A stretch of 64,000 bases of DNA from Mycolicibacterium brisbanense (GCF_001570425.1 NZ_BCSX01000019.1:186001-250000), one strand, 5' to 3'. Positions 36,684-46,409 are shown, counted from the stretch's first letter. Notes: generated by a model not told the origin, from the sequence alone. Numbers and translations are program-made.

Positions 36684-38618
36684 ATGATGCCGTCCGCTCA
36701 GTGGGAGCCCACGCAGGCCGACATCGACAATGCGCAAGTCACGGACTTCGCACGGTTCGTGGCGGCGCGGGCAGGCCGCGAGCTGGCCGACTACCACGAT
36801 TTGTGGCAGTGGTCGGTTGATGACCCTGCCGAGTTCTGGGCCGCGCTGTGGGACTACTTCGAACTCGGTGACCGGCCTGCCGAGGTGCTCACAGGCGAGT
36901 CGATGCCGGGTGCGCGCTGGTTTCCGGGTGCCCGGCTCAACTACGTCGACCAGATTCTGCGCAACGCCCGCACGGACCGGCCGGCGATCCTGACGGTCGC
37001 CGAAGGCGGTGCCGTCGCCGAGTTGTCGTGGTCTGAATTGCTGGCGCGGACAGCGACTTTCGCCGAAACCCTACGTTCCCTCGGGGTGCGGCCGGGGGAC
37101 CGGGTGGTCGGCTACCTGCCGAACATCGCCGAGGCCGTCATCGCGTTTCTCGCCACCGCGAGCATCGGGGCGATCTGGAGTGCCTGCGGGCAGGACTACA
37201 CCGCCAAGGCCGCGCTGGACCGGCTCGGCCAGCTGGAGCCGACGGTCTTGGTGACGGCGGACGGCTACCGGTTCGCCGGTAAAGACCACGACAAGAGCGA
37301 GGACATCGCCACGCTGCGCGCCGGGTTGCCGACGCTCAAGGCGGCTGTGCTGGTGTCGCGGCTGGGTTCCGCGCGCAGCGACTGGGTGGACTGGGAGTCG
37401 GCGAGCGCGCCCGGCGATGCCGAACTGGCCACCACTGCAGTAGATTTCGACCATCCGCTGTGGGTCCTGTATTCGTCGGGAACCACCGGGCTGCCGAAGG
37501 GTATCGTGCACGGCCACGGCGGGGTGCTCGTCGAACATCTCAAAGCTGTTGCCCTGCAGAGCGATATCGGTCGCGACGACACGTTCTTCTGGTACACCAG
37601 CCCCAGCTGGATGATGTGGAACTTCCAGGTGGCCGGCCTGCTGGTGGGCGCAACCATCGTCTGTTACGACGGCAGCCCCACCTATCCGCAGGCCGACGCA
37701 CTGTGGGACATCGCGGCCACGGTCGGGGCCACCGTGCTCGGCACCAGCCCGGGTTACGTGTTGGCGTGCGCGAAAGCCGGTGCGGTACCGCGCAAACAGC
37801 ACGACCTGTCGGCGCTGCGTAGTGTCGGGATCACCGGATCGTCGTTGCCGCCGTCCTCGGCACTGTGGCTACGGGATAACGTCGGCGAGCGGGTTCAGGT
37901 GAACTCGATCAGCGGCGGCACCGATGTGGTATCGGCGTTCATCGGCGGGGTCCCGACCGTGCCGGTGTGGCCCGGGGAGCTCTCCGCGCCGTTCCTCGGG
38001 GTGGCACTCGATGCCTGGGACGAGGCGGGCAATCCCGTACGCGGCGAGGTGGGCGAGCTGGTGATCACCAAACCGATGCCGTCCATGCCGATCTTCTTCT
38101 GGAACGACGCCGACGGATCCCGTTACCGCGAAGCCTATTTCGAGATGTTTCCGGGAGTATGGCGGCACGGCGACTGGATCACCATCACCGACCACGGCAG
38201 CGTCGTCGTGCACGGCCGCTCCGACTCGACCCTGAACCGGCACGGCATCCGGATGGGCAGCGCCGACATCTATCAGTCGGTCGAGCGGCTGCCCGAAATC
38301 GTCGAGTCGCTCGTGATCGGCGCCGAACAGCCCGACGGCGGCTACTGGATGCCGTTGTTCGTCGTGCTGGCCGACGGGATCGAGCTCACCGACGAGCTGC
38401 GCGACCGCATCAAGCAGACCATCCGCACCGAGGTGTCGCCACGTCACGTGCCCGACGAGATCATCGTCGCTCCAGGCGTTCCGCATACCCGCACCGGCAA
38501 GAAGCTCGAGGTGCCGATCAAGAAGCTGTTCCAGGGCGCCGACCCGGCCAAGGTCGTCGAGCGCAGCGCGGTGGACAATCCGGATCTGCTGGATTGGTAC
38601 GCGGCTATCAAGCGATAG
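36684..38618 (+). CDS. Acetoacetate-CoA ligase (acetoacetyl-CoA synthetase)
   Basis: This 644-residue ANL-superfamily ligase has the AMP-binding loop YSSGTTGLPKGIVHGHGG and the N-terminal acetyl-CoA-synthetase extension (DYHDLWQWSVDDPAEFWAAL). The C-terminal hinge is GRSDSTLNRHGIRMGSADIY and the catalytic lysine lies near TGKKLEVPIKK. Length and motifs match acetoacetyl-CoA synthetases (about 650 residues), which activate acetoacetate with ATP. The ATG at 36684 follows a GAGGAG six bases upstream. ATG 36657, which overlaps the bdhA stop by four bases, would add nine residues. It completes a route from 3-hydroxybutyrate to acetoacetyl-CoA. Confidence 0.87.
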   Translation: MMPSAQWEPTQADIDNAQVTDFARFVAARAGRELADYHDLWQWSVDDPAEFWAALWDYFELGDRPAEVLTGESMPGARWFPGARLNYVDQILRNARTDRPAILTVAEGGAVAELSWSELLARTATFAETLRSLGVRPGDRVVGYLPNIAEAVIAFLATASIGAIWSACGQDYTAKAALDRLGQLEPTVLVTADGYRFAGKDHDKSEDIATLRAGLPTLKAAVLVSRLGSARSDWVDWESASAPGDAELATTAVDFDHPLWVLYSSGTTGLPKGIVHGHGGVLVEHLKAVALQSDIGRDDTFFWYTSPSWMMWNFQVAGLLVGATIVCYDGSPTYPQADALWDIAATVGATVLGTSPGYVLACAKAGAVPRKQHDLSALRSVGITGSSLPPSSALWLRDNVGERVQVNSISGGTDVVSAFIGGVPTVPVWPGELSAPFLGVALDAWDEAGNPVRGEVGELVITKPMPSMPIFFWNDADGSRYREAYFEMFPGVWRHGDWITITDHGSVVVHGRSDSTLNRHGIRMGSADIYQSVERLPEIVESLVIGAEQPDGGYWMPLFVVLADGIELTDELRDRIKQTIRTEVSPRHVPDEIIVAPGVPHTRTGKKLEVPIKKLFQGADPAKVVERSAVDNPDLLDWYAAIKR

Positions 38619-38619
38619 A

Positions 38620-38688
38620 CCCGCCGAGACTACGGGTTTTGCTGCGAAATCGCCGATTTCCCGTCAAAAAGCGTAGTTTCGGCGCGGG
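38620..38688. repeat. Nested inverted repeat between convergent genes
   Basis: Outer arms GCCGAGACTACG (38623-38634) and CGTAGTTTCGGC (38672-38683) pair with one mismatch and are extended by CCCG/CGGG flanks. An inner hairpin GAAATCG-C-CGATTTC spans 38646-38660. The element fills the gap between convergent acetoacetyl-CoA synthetase and aminotransferase genes. It looks like a dispersed mycobacterial intergenic repeat, possibly a bidirectional terminator. Confidence 0.65.
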
Positions 38689-38689
38689 C

Positions 38690-39862
38690 TCAGCGCTGCA
38701 GCCACGGTCCGATCCGGCGCAGCGCCTCTTCGACGTCGCTCGTCGGCCCGGCGAACGACAGTCGGACGTAGGAACCGCCCCGGACGGTGTCGAAGTCGAT
38801 GCCGGGCGCGATGGCAACACCGGTATCTGCCAACAACTTCGAGCAGAACGACAGCGAGTCGTCGGTGACGTCGCTGACATCTGCGTACACGTAGAACGCG
38901 CCGTCCGTCGGAGCCAGCCGGTCGATCCCGATCTCACGCAACCCGTCGAGCAACAGTCTGCGGTTGTCGGCGTAGTGGGCCAGCAGCCCGTCGGCCTCGG
39001 CCAGCGACTCCGGAGTGAACGCGGCCACCGCGGCATGCTGCGCCAGGGCCGGCGGGCAGATGGTGAAGTTGCCGGTCAGGCAGTCCACTGCGCGGCGCAG
39101 TTCCTCCGGCACCAGCAGCCAACCCAGCCGCCAGCCGGTCATCGCGAAGTACTTCGAAAAGCTGTTGACCACCACGGCATCTCGTGAGGTCTCCCACGCG
39201 CAGCTGGTCGCGGGCGCACCCGCGTACACCAGGCCGTGGTACACCTCGTCGCTGATCAGCCGCACACCCGACGCCGCACACCACGATGCGATCGCGGCAA
39301 GCTCGTCAGGCGCGATGACGGTCCCGGTCGGGTTCGCGGGACTGGCCACGATGACGCCGGCCACCGGCGGATCCAGCTCTTCGAGCATGCTGAGCGTGGG
39401 TTGGAACCGGGTTTCGGGGCCGCACGGAATCTCGACGACTTCACAGCCAAGGGCGGTGAGGATGTTGCGGTAACACGGGTAGCCGGGACTGGCGATCGCC
39501 ACCCGATCGCCGACGTCGAAACAGGCCAGGAAGGTCAGCAGGAATCCCCCGGACGATCCCGTGGTGAGCACGACGTCGTCGACGCCGACTTCGATGTCGT
39601 ACTTGCGGTACGACGCAGCGATCCGTGCGCGCAGCTCCGGGATACCCAGCGCGACGGTATAGCCGAGCTGGTTGCCGCGGATCGCTGCGACGGCAGCTTC
39701 ACGCACCGCGGCCGGTGGCCCCGCACTGGGCTGCCCTGCCGACAAATTCACGAGGTCACCGTGGGTGCGCTGACGTTCAGCGGCCGCCAGCCACACGTCC
39801 ATGACATGGAAAGGCGGGATACCCGAGCGCAACGAGACGTCCATCTCAGCCAGGCTAGTCAC
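38690..39862 (-). CDS. aspB: Aspartate/alanine-type aminotransferase (AspB-like)
   Basis: This 390-residue class I PLP aminotransferase has the PLP lysine in NSFSKYFAMTGWRLGW, ASPANPTGTVI and DEVYHGLVYAGA. It closely resembles the M. tuberculosis aminotransferase Rv3565 over its whole length, starting at SGIPPFHVMDVWLAAAERQR. In that species I recall the gene directly beside fadE33; here it is the last gene of a peptide-transport operon instead. The GTG at 39862 overlaps the amidohydrolase stop by four bases; ATG 39844 is an alternative start. The amino donor and acceptor are unknown. Confidence 0.85.
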   Translation of the reverse strand: MTSLAEMDVSLRSGIPPFHVMDVWLAAAERQRTHGDLVNLSAGQPSAGPPAAVREAAVAAIRGNQLGYTVALGIPELRARIAASYRKYDIEVGVDDVVLTTGSSGGFLLTFLACFDVGDRVAIASPGYPCYRNILTALGCEVVEIPCGPETRFQPTLSMLEELDPPVAGVIVASPANPTGTVIAPDELAAIASWCAASGVRLISDEVYHGLVYAGAPATSCAWETSRDAVVVNSFSKYFAMTGWRLGWLLVPEELRRAVDCLTGNFTICPPALAQHAAVAAFTPESLAEADGLLAHYADNRRLLLDGLREIGIDRLAPTDGAFYVYADVSDVTDDSLSFCSKLLADTGVAIAPGIDFDTVRGGSYVRLSFAGPTSDVEEALRRIGPWLQR

Positions 39863-41466
39863 CTCTCGAAGACGCGTTGACCGTTGACGTAGGTCTGTGC
39901 GACCCGCACCGTGTGCAGATCGTCGTCAGCGACGTTGCTGAGCGGCCCCTCCAGCACGACGAGGTCGGCTTCGAGCCCAGGCGAGAGAGACCCGCGTACG
40001 GACTCCTGACGTGATGCGTAGGCGCTGCCGGCTGTGCCGGCGACCAGGGCGTCCCGCCTTGTCAACCGTTCCGCAGGAAAGAACGTGTCACCCGAGCCGG
40101 GATAGCTGCGATTCACCGCGACGTGGATCTGGTCGAACGGGTTCGGGCTCGAAACCGGCCAATCGCTCCCGTTGGCCAACTGCACCCCGCAATGTGCCAT
40201 GGTCGCGAATTCGTACTGGTGCGCAAAGAGTTCCGCCGGCAGGTACGGGAGCGCCATGTCGGTCATCTGGTCGTCGTTCTGAGCCCAGAAAGGCTGAATG
40301 TTGGCGATGATGCCTTTGGCGGCCATCCGCTGTATGAGGCCGGGATTCGTCAACTGGAGGTGTGCGATCTGGTGGCGGCGACCGGTGCCGTCGGTCGCCT
40401 CGAGCATTTCGACGGTATCGGCGACGGCGCGATCACCGATGGCGTGGAAGTGCAGGTCGAACCCCGCGCGGTCGAGCGCGATGACGATGGGCTGCAGTTC
40501 GGACTTGTCGAAGAACGTCAGACCGGTCGGATACTCGGTGCCGGTGCGATACGGCACACTGACTGCGGCGGTGAATGTCTCGCATACACCGTCGTACATG
40601 ATCTTGGCGCCAGTGAGCTGAAACCGCGATGTCGCGGGAACCTCGGCCCGCAGTCCGACGAAAGTCTCTACGCAGTCGGAGAATTCGGTACGCGGCACCC
40701 AGAGGTTCCCGGTCACCCGCGTCAGCAGTTCACCGGTGTCGGCCGCACGGCGATACACACTGAGCACATCGGTGGTCGGCACGAAGTCGCCGACGATCGC
40801 CTCTTGCCATCCGGTCACCCCGAGGGACAGCAGCCGACTCTGCGCGGCGAGAAGCCCTGCCATCCGGGCCCGGTCATCCAGTTGCGGCAGAAGGTCGGAG
40901 ACCAATTGCATGGCGGATTCATGCAGCAGCCCGGCCGGTGAACCGTCGGGGAGCCGTTCGATGCGGCCGCCGGGCGGGTCGGCGAGGTCGGCCGTGATGC
41001 CGGCGAGTCGCAGCGCCGCCGAATTGACCCAGGCGCTGTGACCGTCGCGGTTGGAGAGGTACGCCGGCCGCGCTCCTGTGATGCTGTCGAGGCTTTCGAG
41101 CATCGTGCCCATGTGGCGGAAGTGGCTCAGCGACCAGCCACGACCCACGATCCAGTCCGCGTCCGGGTTGTCGGTCACGTACCGAGCGATGGTCGCCAGA
41201 GCGTCATCACGGCTGACTGCGTCGGACAGATCGCAACGCATCAGCTCGACCCCGGATTCGACGGCATGCACGTGCGCGTCGGTCATCCCAGGCAGAACGG
41301 CGGCACCAGCGACATCGATGACGTGTACGCCGAGAGTCGACGGCACGTCGGCCATCGGTACGACCGCGGAAATGTGGTGGTCCTCGACCAGAATGCCCCA
41401 GCGGTCCGTGGTGCCGGTGAGAGGCAGTTCGGCGTCGACGAACAGCGTCCGCTCAGTATTCGACAT
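39859..41466 (-). CDS. YtcJ-like metal-dependent amidohydrolase
   Basis: This 535-residue amidohydrolase-superfamily protein has the metal-binding HxH in GMTDAHVHAVESG near residue 65. It also has LHFHAIGDRAV and ANGSDWPVSSPNP, the later His and Asp positions of the YtcJ/exoenzyme-regulatory (Amidohydro_3) group. Such enzymes hydrolyse N-acyl or cyclic amide bonds. It is co-transcribed with a peptide ABC transporter and a beta-lactamase-like hydrolase, and its start lies six bases after that gene's stop. A role in cleaving imported amides is inferred. Its stop overlaps the aminotransferase start. Confidence 0.82.
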   Translation of the reverse strand: MSNTERTLFVDAELPLTGTTDRWGILVEDHHISAVVPMADVPSTLGVHVIDVAGAAVLPGMTDAHVHAVESGVELMRCDLSDAVSRDDALATIARYVTDNPDADWIVGRGWSLSHFRHMGTMLESLDSITGARPAYLSNRDGHSAWVNSAALRLAGITADLADPPGGRIERLPDGSPAGLLHESAMQLVSDLLPQLDDRARMAGLLAAQSRLLSLGVTGWQEAIVGDFVPTTDVLSVYRRAADTGELLTRVTGNLWVPRTEFSDCVETFVGLRAEVPATSRFQLTGAKIMYDGVCETFTAAVSVPYRTGTEYPTGLTFFDKSELQPIVIALDRAGFDLHFHAIGDRAVADTVEMLEATDGTGRRHQIAHLQLTNPGLIQRMAAKGIIANIQPFWAQNDDQMTDMALPYLPAELFAHQYEFATMAHCGVQLANGSDWPVSSPNPFDQIHVAVNRSYPGSGDTFFPAERLTRRDALVAGTAGSAYASRQESVRGSLSPGLEADLVVLEGPLSNVADDDLHTVRVAQTYVNGQRVFER

Positions 41467-41472
41467 CAGTTG

Positions 41473-42819
41473 TCATCCCTTCGTGGCCAGCCGGTCGGCA
41501 ATGCGCAAATGCGTGACGCGGCCCGTGGGTCCGCGCCGATATTCGATGACGCCACCAGCTTCGGCCTCCGGAGCCACGACCATCAGTGCGTTGTCCGAGA
41601 TCCTCACCACCCGTTGAGCCGTGAGCGGGGCGAGCCGGTACTGGCCGTCCTCGAGGGGACGCATGTGCGCCTCGATCTGAAGTTCGTCGTCGGCGGCCCT
41701 GGTCACCCGGATGGTGCCGTAGATTCCGGCGTCGTAATCACCTTCGAAATCGGCTTGGTCGATTGGCAGACGCGTTGGTTGTGGCCAGGGGTCAACACCG
41801 GTCACCGCCTGTACGACAGCACGGTCCAGCGCTCGGTGCAGGCGTTCCCCATCGGCAGAGTTGGTGAGCACCACCATGCACAACCGCTGGTCGAGGAGCA
41901 TCGTCATGCGTGCGCAGTAGCCGGTGGTGAGGCCGTCATGCCATGCGATACGTTGTCCGCCAATGTCATCCAGATACCACGCGAGCGCAAAGTGCTGTCC
42001 TGGGTTGCCCCGATTGAACTGAGGACTCAGCAGGATTGCGGGTTCCTTACCGGACAGCAGGTAGTCACCGTAGGCGACCATGTCGCTTGCGGTACTTACG
42101 ATTCCGCCACCGGGCACATCCCAGCTGGGGAGCTGCCAGTGTCGTTGCCACCCCGCATCGCGTAACACCCAAGCGTCGGCGTGCGGGGCGGCCACGCGAT
42201 GGGTGATGGCTTCATCCGCGGTTGTGAACGAGTGGTACATGCCCAAGGGGTGCAGGATTCGCTCGGCCAGCAGATCCGGGTAGGCGCGGCCTTCGAGCCG
42301 TTCGATGATGGCTGCTGCCAGCATGATTCCCGCGTTGCTGTACGACCACGTCGTACCCGGGGCGAAGTCGAGGGGACGCTCGCTGAGCTCGCACAGCGCG
42401 ACGGCGAGAGTATCGTCGGCATTGCCGGCGAGCAACCGCGGAGCGTTCGCGATCATCGGGTCCCCGGACACGCCCGAAGAATGAGTGAGCAGATGTCTGA
42501 CGGTGATTCTCGGGTCGACGGTGACGTCATCGAGGACATCGGTAACGGGCCGGTCGAGTGTCAATCGCCCGGCGTCGACCAGCCGAGCGATGAGCAGTGC
42601 CACGAAAGTCTTTGAAATGGAACCGATCTGAAAGATCGTGTGCTCGGTGACCGGTAGGGGATCCTCCAGGCTCGTCACCCCGTATCCGAGGAATGTGCTG
42701 TCCCCGCGCAGGCTGATACCCACGGCGATACCCGGCACTGCACTGCCTGCGTCTCCCGCGACGACATCCGCTACGACGTCACGCAGCTGCGACAGCGTGA
42801 CAGGTCGGTTGCTGGTCAT
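41473..42819 (-). CDS. Beta-lactamase-like serine hydrolase (class C / DD-peptidase fold)
   Basis: This 448-residue protein contains the S-x-x-K active-site tetrad in GSISKTF (Ser67, Lys70) and the Y-x-N motif YSN (Tyr160-Asn162), as in class C beta-lactamases, EstB esterases and D-aminopeptidases. HDGLTTGY supplies the third-box histidine-glycine region. No signal peptide is seen, so it should act in the cytoplasm, which argues against a periplasmic antibiotic-resistance role. A C-terminal domain of about 100 residues follows. Overlap with the OppF gene (four bases) places it in the transporter operon, suggesting a peptide, D-amino-acid amide or ester substrate. Confidence 0.83.
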   Translation of the reverse strand: MTSNRPVTLSQLRDVVADVVAGDAGSAVPGIAVGISLRGDSTFLGYGVTSLEDPLPVTEHTIFQIGSISKTFVALLIARLVDAGRLTLDRPVTDVLDDVTVDPRITVRHLLTHSSGVSGDPMIANAPRLLAGNADDTLAVALCELSERPLDFAPGTTWSYSNAGIMLAAAIIERLEGRAYPDLLAERILHPLGMYHSFTTADEAITHRVAAPHADAWVLRDAGWQRHWQLPSWDVPGGGIVSTASDMVAYGDYLLSGKEPAILLSPQFNRGNPGQHFALAWYLDDIGGQRIAWHDGLTTGYCARMTMLLDQRLCMVVLTNSADGERLHRALDRAVVQAVTGVDPWPQPTRLPIDQADFEGDYDAGIYGTIRVTRAADDELQIEAHMRPLEDGQYRLAPLTAQRVVRISDNALMVVAPEAEAGGVIEYRRGPTGRVTHLRIADRLATKG

Positions 42820-43625
42820 CGGTTGAGCGCAGCGACCGCTTCAGGTCGCCATCCGGGGCGCGGTACCGAGGCGAGCAGCACTTGGGTATACGGATGTGTC
42901 GGGCGCGTCAGAACGTCGTCGACTGAACCACTCTCGACGACTTCGCCGCGGCTCATCACATGCACGTGATCGCACACCTGCCGGACGACGCCCAAATCGT
43001 GAGTGATGAACAGAAACGCCAGTCCACGCTCGGCGCGAATCGTGTTGAGCAGGTTGAGGATCTGTGCCTGCACTGATACGTCCAGCGCGGACACGGCCTC
43101 GTCGAGCACGAGCAGGTCAGGGTCGGCGGCGAGTGCGCGCGCGATCGCGACCCGCTGCCGCTGGCCGCCCGACAGTGAACCTGGTTTGCGTTCGGACATA
43201 TTGGTTTGCAGCCCCACCGAGGTCAACAGGTCGGCGATTCGGTCCTTACGTTCTTTCTCGGGCAGGCCGAGGTGGAAACGGATGACCTCGTGCAGCGCAG
43301 ATCCGACCGTCTGCATGGGATCCAGCGATGAATATGGATTCTGGAACACCATCTGTATCCGGCGGGCGCGTCGCGCAACGTGGCTGCGGCCGTTACGGAC
43401 CGGCTGGCCGTCGAGCAGCACGGAACCACTCGTGGCAGTTTCGAGTCCCATCACGATGCGGGCCAGAGTCGATTTGCCCGAGCCGGATTCACCGACGAGT
43501 GCTACGGCGTCGCCGGTGTGGACGTCGAGCGATACGCCGCGCAATGCCTGTACCGATGCCGCGCCGCGGCGGGCACGGAACGTCTTGGTCAACTCCCGGA
43601 CCTCCAGCGATACGCTATGCCGCAT
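42816..43625 (-). CDS. Peptide ABC transporter ATP-binding protein (OppF/DppF type)
   Basis: This 269-residue ATPase has Walker A GESGSGKST, the signature LSGGQRQRVAIARAL and Walker B LLVLDEAVSALDVSVQ, the extended Opp/Dpp form. A C-terminal HPYTQVLLASVP segment is the start of the oligopeptide C-terminal domain. One of two ATPases of the transporter, it overlaps OppD by 11 bases and the hydrolase by four. Walker B has Ala instead of Pro after DE (LDEAVSALD), a variation seen in other OppF proteins. Confidence 0.88.
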   Translation of the reverse strand: MRHSVSLEVRELTKTFRARRGAASVQALRGVSLDVHTGDAVALVGESGSGKSTLARIVMGLETATSGSVLLDGQPVRNGRSHVARRARRIQMVFQNPYSSLDPMQTVGSALHEVIRFHLGLPEKERKDRIADLLTSVGLQTNMSERKPGSLSGGQRQRVAIARALAADPDLLVLDEAVSALDVSVQAQILNLLNTIRAERGLAFLFITHDLGVVRQVCDHVHVMSRGEVVESGSVDDVLTRPTHPYTQVLLASVPRPGWRPEAVAALNR

Positions 43626-44607
43626 CGTGAACTCCGCTCGGCGTCGTCCCCGGGGTCATCGGATGGACGCAGGCATACCCGAGTCGTTCGTCTTCGGCTG
43701 TCCACGCGGGCAACTCGACACATACGTCGGTGGCGCGTGGGCAGCGCTCGCGGAATACGCATCCGGTGAGTGGCTGGGCGAGGGTGGGTGGCTGTCCTGC
43801 GATCACCGGTAGGGTCTCGTGACGCCGTGAAACATCGGGCTGGCACCGCAGCAACGCGTTGGTGTATGGATGGCGACCGCCGCGCTCCACGGTGCGGGTA
43901 TCGCCGATCTCGACGATGCGGCCCGCGTAGGCCACGGCGATGCGGTCGCAAAAGGCAAGTGCGAGTTCGAGGTTGTGGGTGATGAACACCGTCGACACCT
44001 GCCGCTCTCGACGTGCCCGGTCCAGGAGATCGATCACCAATGCCTGGGTGGTGTTGTCGAGCGCGGTGGTCGGCTCATCGGCGATCAGCAGGTCCGGGTT
44101 GGGCAACAGCGCGGCAGCGATACAGATGCGCTGAAGCTGTCCGCCGGAGAACTCGTGCGGGTACCGGTCGAGCAATGCACGCGGATCGTTCAGGCCCATC
44201 GAGGTGAGCATCTCCGCGGCCTTCAGCAACGCTTCGGTGCGACGCATCCGGCGCTCATAGACCAGCACCTCGGTGAGGTAGTCGCCCACGGTGCGGGTCG
44301 GGTCCATGACCGAGGCAGGGTCCTGGAAGATCACTCCGACGTGCTTGGATCGCCAGCGCCGCATGGTCTCGGCATCGGTGACGTCATAAGTGTGGGAACC
44401 GAATTGGATCGTGCCGCTGGCGGACATGCCGGCGGGTGGTATGCCGAGGATGGATCTCGCCGTGACGGACTTGCCGCTGCCGGACTCGCCGACCACGCCC
44501 AGACACTCGCCGGGGGCGAGCGCGAACGACACGTCGGCGATGACGGGACGTGCCGCCGACGGCAGGTGGACCGTGAGGCCGTCGACGGTGAGGAGTGATT
44601 CAGACAT
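43615..44607 (-). CDS. Peptide ABC transporter ATP-binding protein (OppD/DppD type)
   Basis: This 330-residue ATPase has Walker A GESGSGKSVTA, signature FSGGQLQRICIAAAL, Walker B LLIADEPTTALD and the C-terminal oligo_HPY domain. That domain carries the cysteine cluster (CVFRERCPRATDVC) that binds an iron-sulfur cluster in Opp/Dpp ATPases. It pairs with the shorter ATPase downstream to drive import. Start overlap with the permease is eight bases. Confidence 0.88.
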   Translation of the reverse strand: MSESLLTVDGLTVHLPSAARPVIADVSFALAPGECLGVVGESGSGKSVTARSILGIPPAGMSASGTIQFGSHTYDVTDAETMRRWRSKHVGVIFQDPASVMDPTRTVGDYLTEVLVYERRMRRTEALLKAAEMLTSMGLNDPRALLDRYPHEFSGGQLQRICIAAALLPNPDLLIADEPTTALDNTTQALVIDLLDRARRERQVSTVFITHNLELALAFCDRIAVAYAGRIVEIGDTRTVERGGRHPYTNALLRCQPDVSRRHETLPVIAGQPPTLAQPLTGCVFRERCPRATDVCVELPAWTAEDERLGYACVHPMTPGTTPSGVHDAA

Positions 44608-45454
44608 GGAAGCGCTTTCCGAGGTGGTCGCCGATGATGTTGAAGGCGAAGACCGTGAGGAAGATCGCCAGCCCCGCGTACAGCGACTCCTGCGGGAAGC
44701 CGCGGACGATGCTCGATTGTCCGGCAGAAATCATTGTGCCCCAGTCTGATTGCGGCGGTTGTACGCCGAGCCCGAGATAGGACACGGCGGCCATGTCGAT
44801 GATGGCGTACCCGAACAGCACCGTGACCTGCGCCGTGATCAGACCGGCGAGATTCGGCAGCAGATGCAGACCGATCACGCGGGAAGACCGGAAACCCTGC
44901 AGGCGTAACGCGGAGATATACGGTTGCGCAACTTGCTGTAGCGCCGCCGAGCGTGTGATGCGCCCGACGTAGGGAACATACGCGATGGCCAGGGCGATCG
45001 CCGCCGCGGTGAGTCCAGCTCCGAACAGCGCGGTCGCGGCGAGCGCGAGCAGCAGCGCAGGCAGCACCAGGATCGTGTCGAAAACGCGCGAGACGATGCC
45101 GTCGGCGCGTCGCTGCCACGCCCCCGTCAGCGCCAGCGCGACGCCGATGACCGCTGCGAGCCCGACGATCAGCGTTGCACCGAACATCGTTGTGCGGGCG
45201 CCGAACACGAGCCGCGAAAAGATGTCTCTGCCGGAGGCGTCGGTGCCGAGCAGATGGTCGAGACTGGACTCGAGATAAGCTCCGCCCAACGAGCCTGCAT
45301 CGGGGTCGTGCGGTGCGATCACCGGGGCCGCCACGGCCATCAGCACGACCAGCAGGAGAAAACCGGCTGCCAGGCGGACGGTCCAGGGCGACGAGAATCG
45401 TGCGGCAGTGTTACGCAAGAAGCTGTAACGTCCCGCGGTCACGGCGGCGGTCAT
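44600..45454 (-). CDS. Peptide ABC transporter permease (OppC/DppC type)
   Basis: This 284-residue permease has an N-terminal OppC membrane segment, then GADASGRDIFSRLVFG-like sequence (LLGTDASGRDIFSRLVFGAR). The EAA-type coupling loop is visible around AALQQVAQPYISALRLQGF. It has about six transmembrane helices. It forms the channel together with the OppB-type protein encoded immediately upstream (four-base overlap). Confidence 0.87.
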   Translation of the reverse strand: MTAAVTAGRYSFLRNTAARFSSPWTVRLAAGFLLLVVLMAVAAPVIAPHDPDAGSLGGAYLESSLDHLLGTDASGRDIFSRLVFGARTTMFGATLIVGLAAVIGVALALTGAWQRRADGIVSRVFDTILVLPALLLALAATALFGAGLTAAAIALAIAYVPYVGRITRSAALQQVAQPYISALRLQGFRSSRVIGLHLLPNLAGLITAQVTVLFGYAIIDMAAVSYLGLGVQPPQSDWGTMISAGQSSIVRGFPQESLYAGLAIFLTVFAFNIIGDHLGKRFHV

Positions 45455-46404
45455 GATGCGACCAGTCCTTCGGCTATCCGAGGATCGAGCAAGCCGTAGA
45501 TGATGTCGACGACCGTACTGAGCAGAATGAACACGACGATCAGGATCAGCACGATGGCCTGGGCCAGAGCGAAGTCGTTCTGTGAGATCGCCTGCACCAG
45601 AAGTGATCCGATCCCATCGAGGCCGAATGCGGTCTCCACGACAACCGTTCCGGCGATGAGGCCTGCGATACTCAGCCCGCCGACGGTGACGACCGGCAAC
45701 AGCCCATTGCGAATCGTGTGCCGCATCGTCACGGTTCGGCGCCGGATACCGCGGGCGCTGGCAGCCCAGACGAAATCGAGTGATTTGGTCTGATTGATCG
45801 AAGCTCTGGTGACCTTCCCGATGTAGGCGACATTCGACAACGCCAATGCGATCGCGGGCAGTGTCAGAGAGTACAGCCGCGAGCCGAAGTCACTGCCAGA
45901 GCCGTACGCGGGGAAGATCGGGAACTGCACGGCGAAGGTCGAGATCAACACCGTTGCAGCGACGAAGGCCGGGATGGCGATCCCTGCCGAGTAGCAGAAC
46001 CTGAGTACTCCGTCCAGCCATCCGGACCGCAGCGCCGCGAGCGCGCCAGTGCTGACCCCGATCGTCAGAATGAGGATCCCCGCATACACGACGAGGAATG
46101 CCGTCGTGGTCAGGTGATTGCCCAACAGGCTGCTGACACTGTCGCGGTAGAGAAAGGACGTGCCGAAATCGCCACGCAGGGAGCTGCTCAGCCAGTGCCA
46201 GTACTGTCCCAGCAGTCCCTCGTCGAGGTGGTACTGCTGGCGCACGCGAGCGATCTGCTCGGGTGAGACGTTGCGTCCGCCGAGCAGCAGCGACAGCGAG
46301 CTCGTCGGCGAAAAGTACATCGCCGCATACACCAGGAAACTCGCCACCGCTGCTGTCACCGCCGCGAACGCGAGGCGCTTGAGGACGAACCCCACGTACC
46401 TCAT
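45451..46404 (-). CDS. Peptide ABC transporter permease (OppB/DppB type)
   Basis: This 317-residue permease begins MRYVGFVLKRLAFAAVT, typical of OppB/DppB. It has the FGTSFLYRDSVSSLLGNH region, the EAA loop (YIGKVTRASINQTKSLDFVWAASARGI) and the last-helix DIIYGLLDPRI. The ATG at 46404 is chosen for that N-terminus; the longer frame overlaps the binding-protein gene. It lies five bases after the binding-protein stop and overlaps OppC by four bases. Confidence 0.87.
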   Translation of the reverse strand: MRYVGFVLKRLAFAAVTAAVASFLVYAAMYFSPTSSLSLLLGGRNVSPEQIARVRQQYHLDEGLLGQYWHWLSSSLRGDFGTSFLYRDSVSSLLGNHLTTTAFLVVYAGILILTIGVSTGALAALRSGWLDGVLRFCYSAGIAIPAFVAATVLISTFAVQFPIFPAYGSGSDFGSRLYSLTLPAIALALSNVAYIGKVTRASINQTKSLDFVWAASARGIRRRTVTMRHTIRNGLLPVVTVGGLSIAGLIAGTVVVETAFGLDGIGSLLVQAISQNDFALAQAIVLILIVVFILLSTVVDIIYGLLDPRIAEGLVAS

Positions 46405-46409
46405 CGGAT

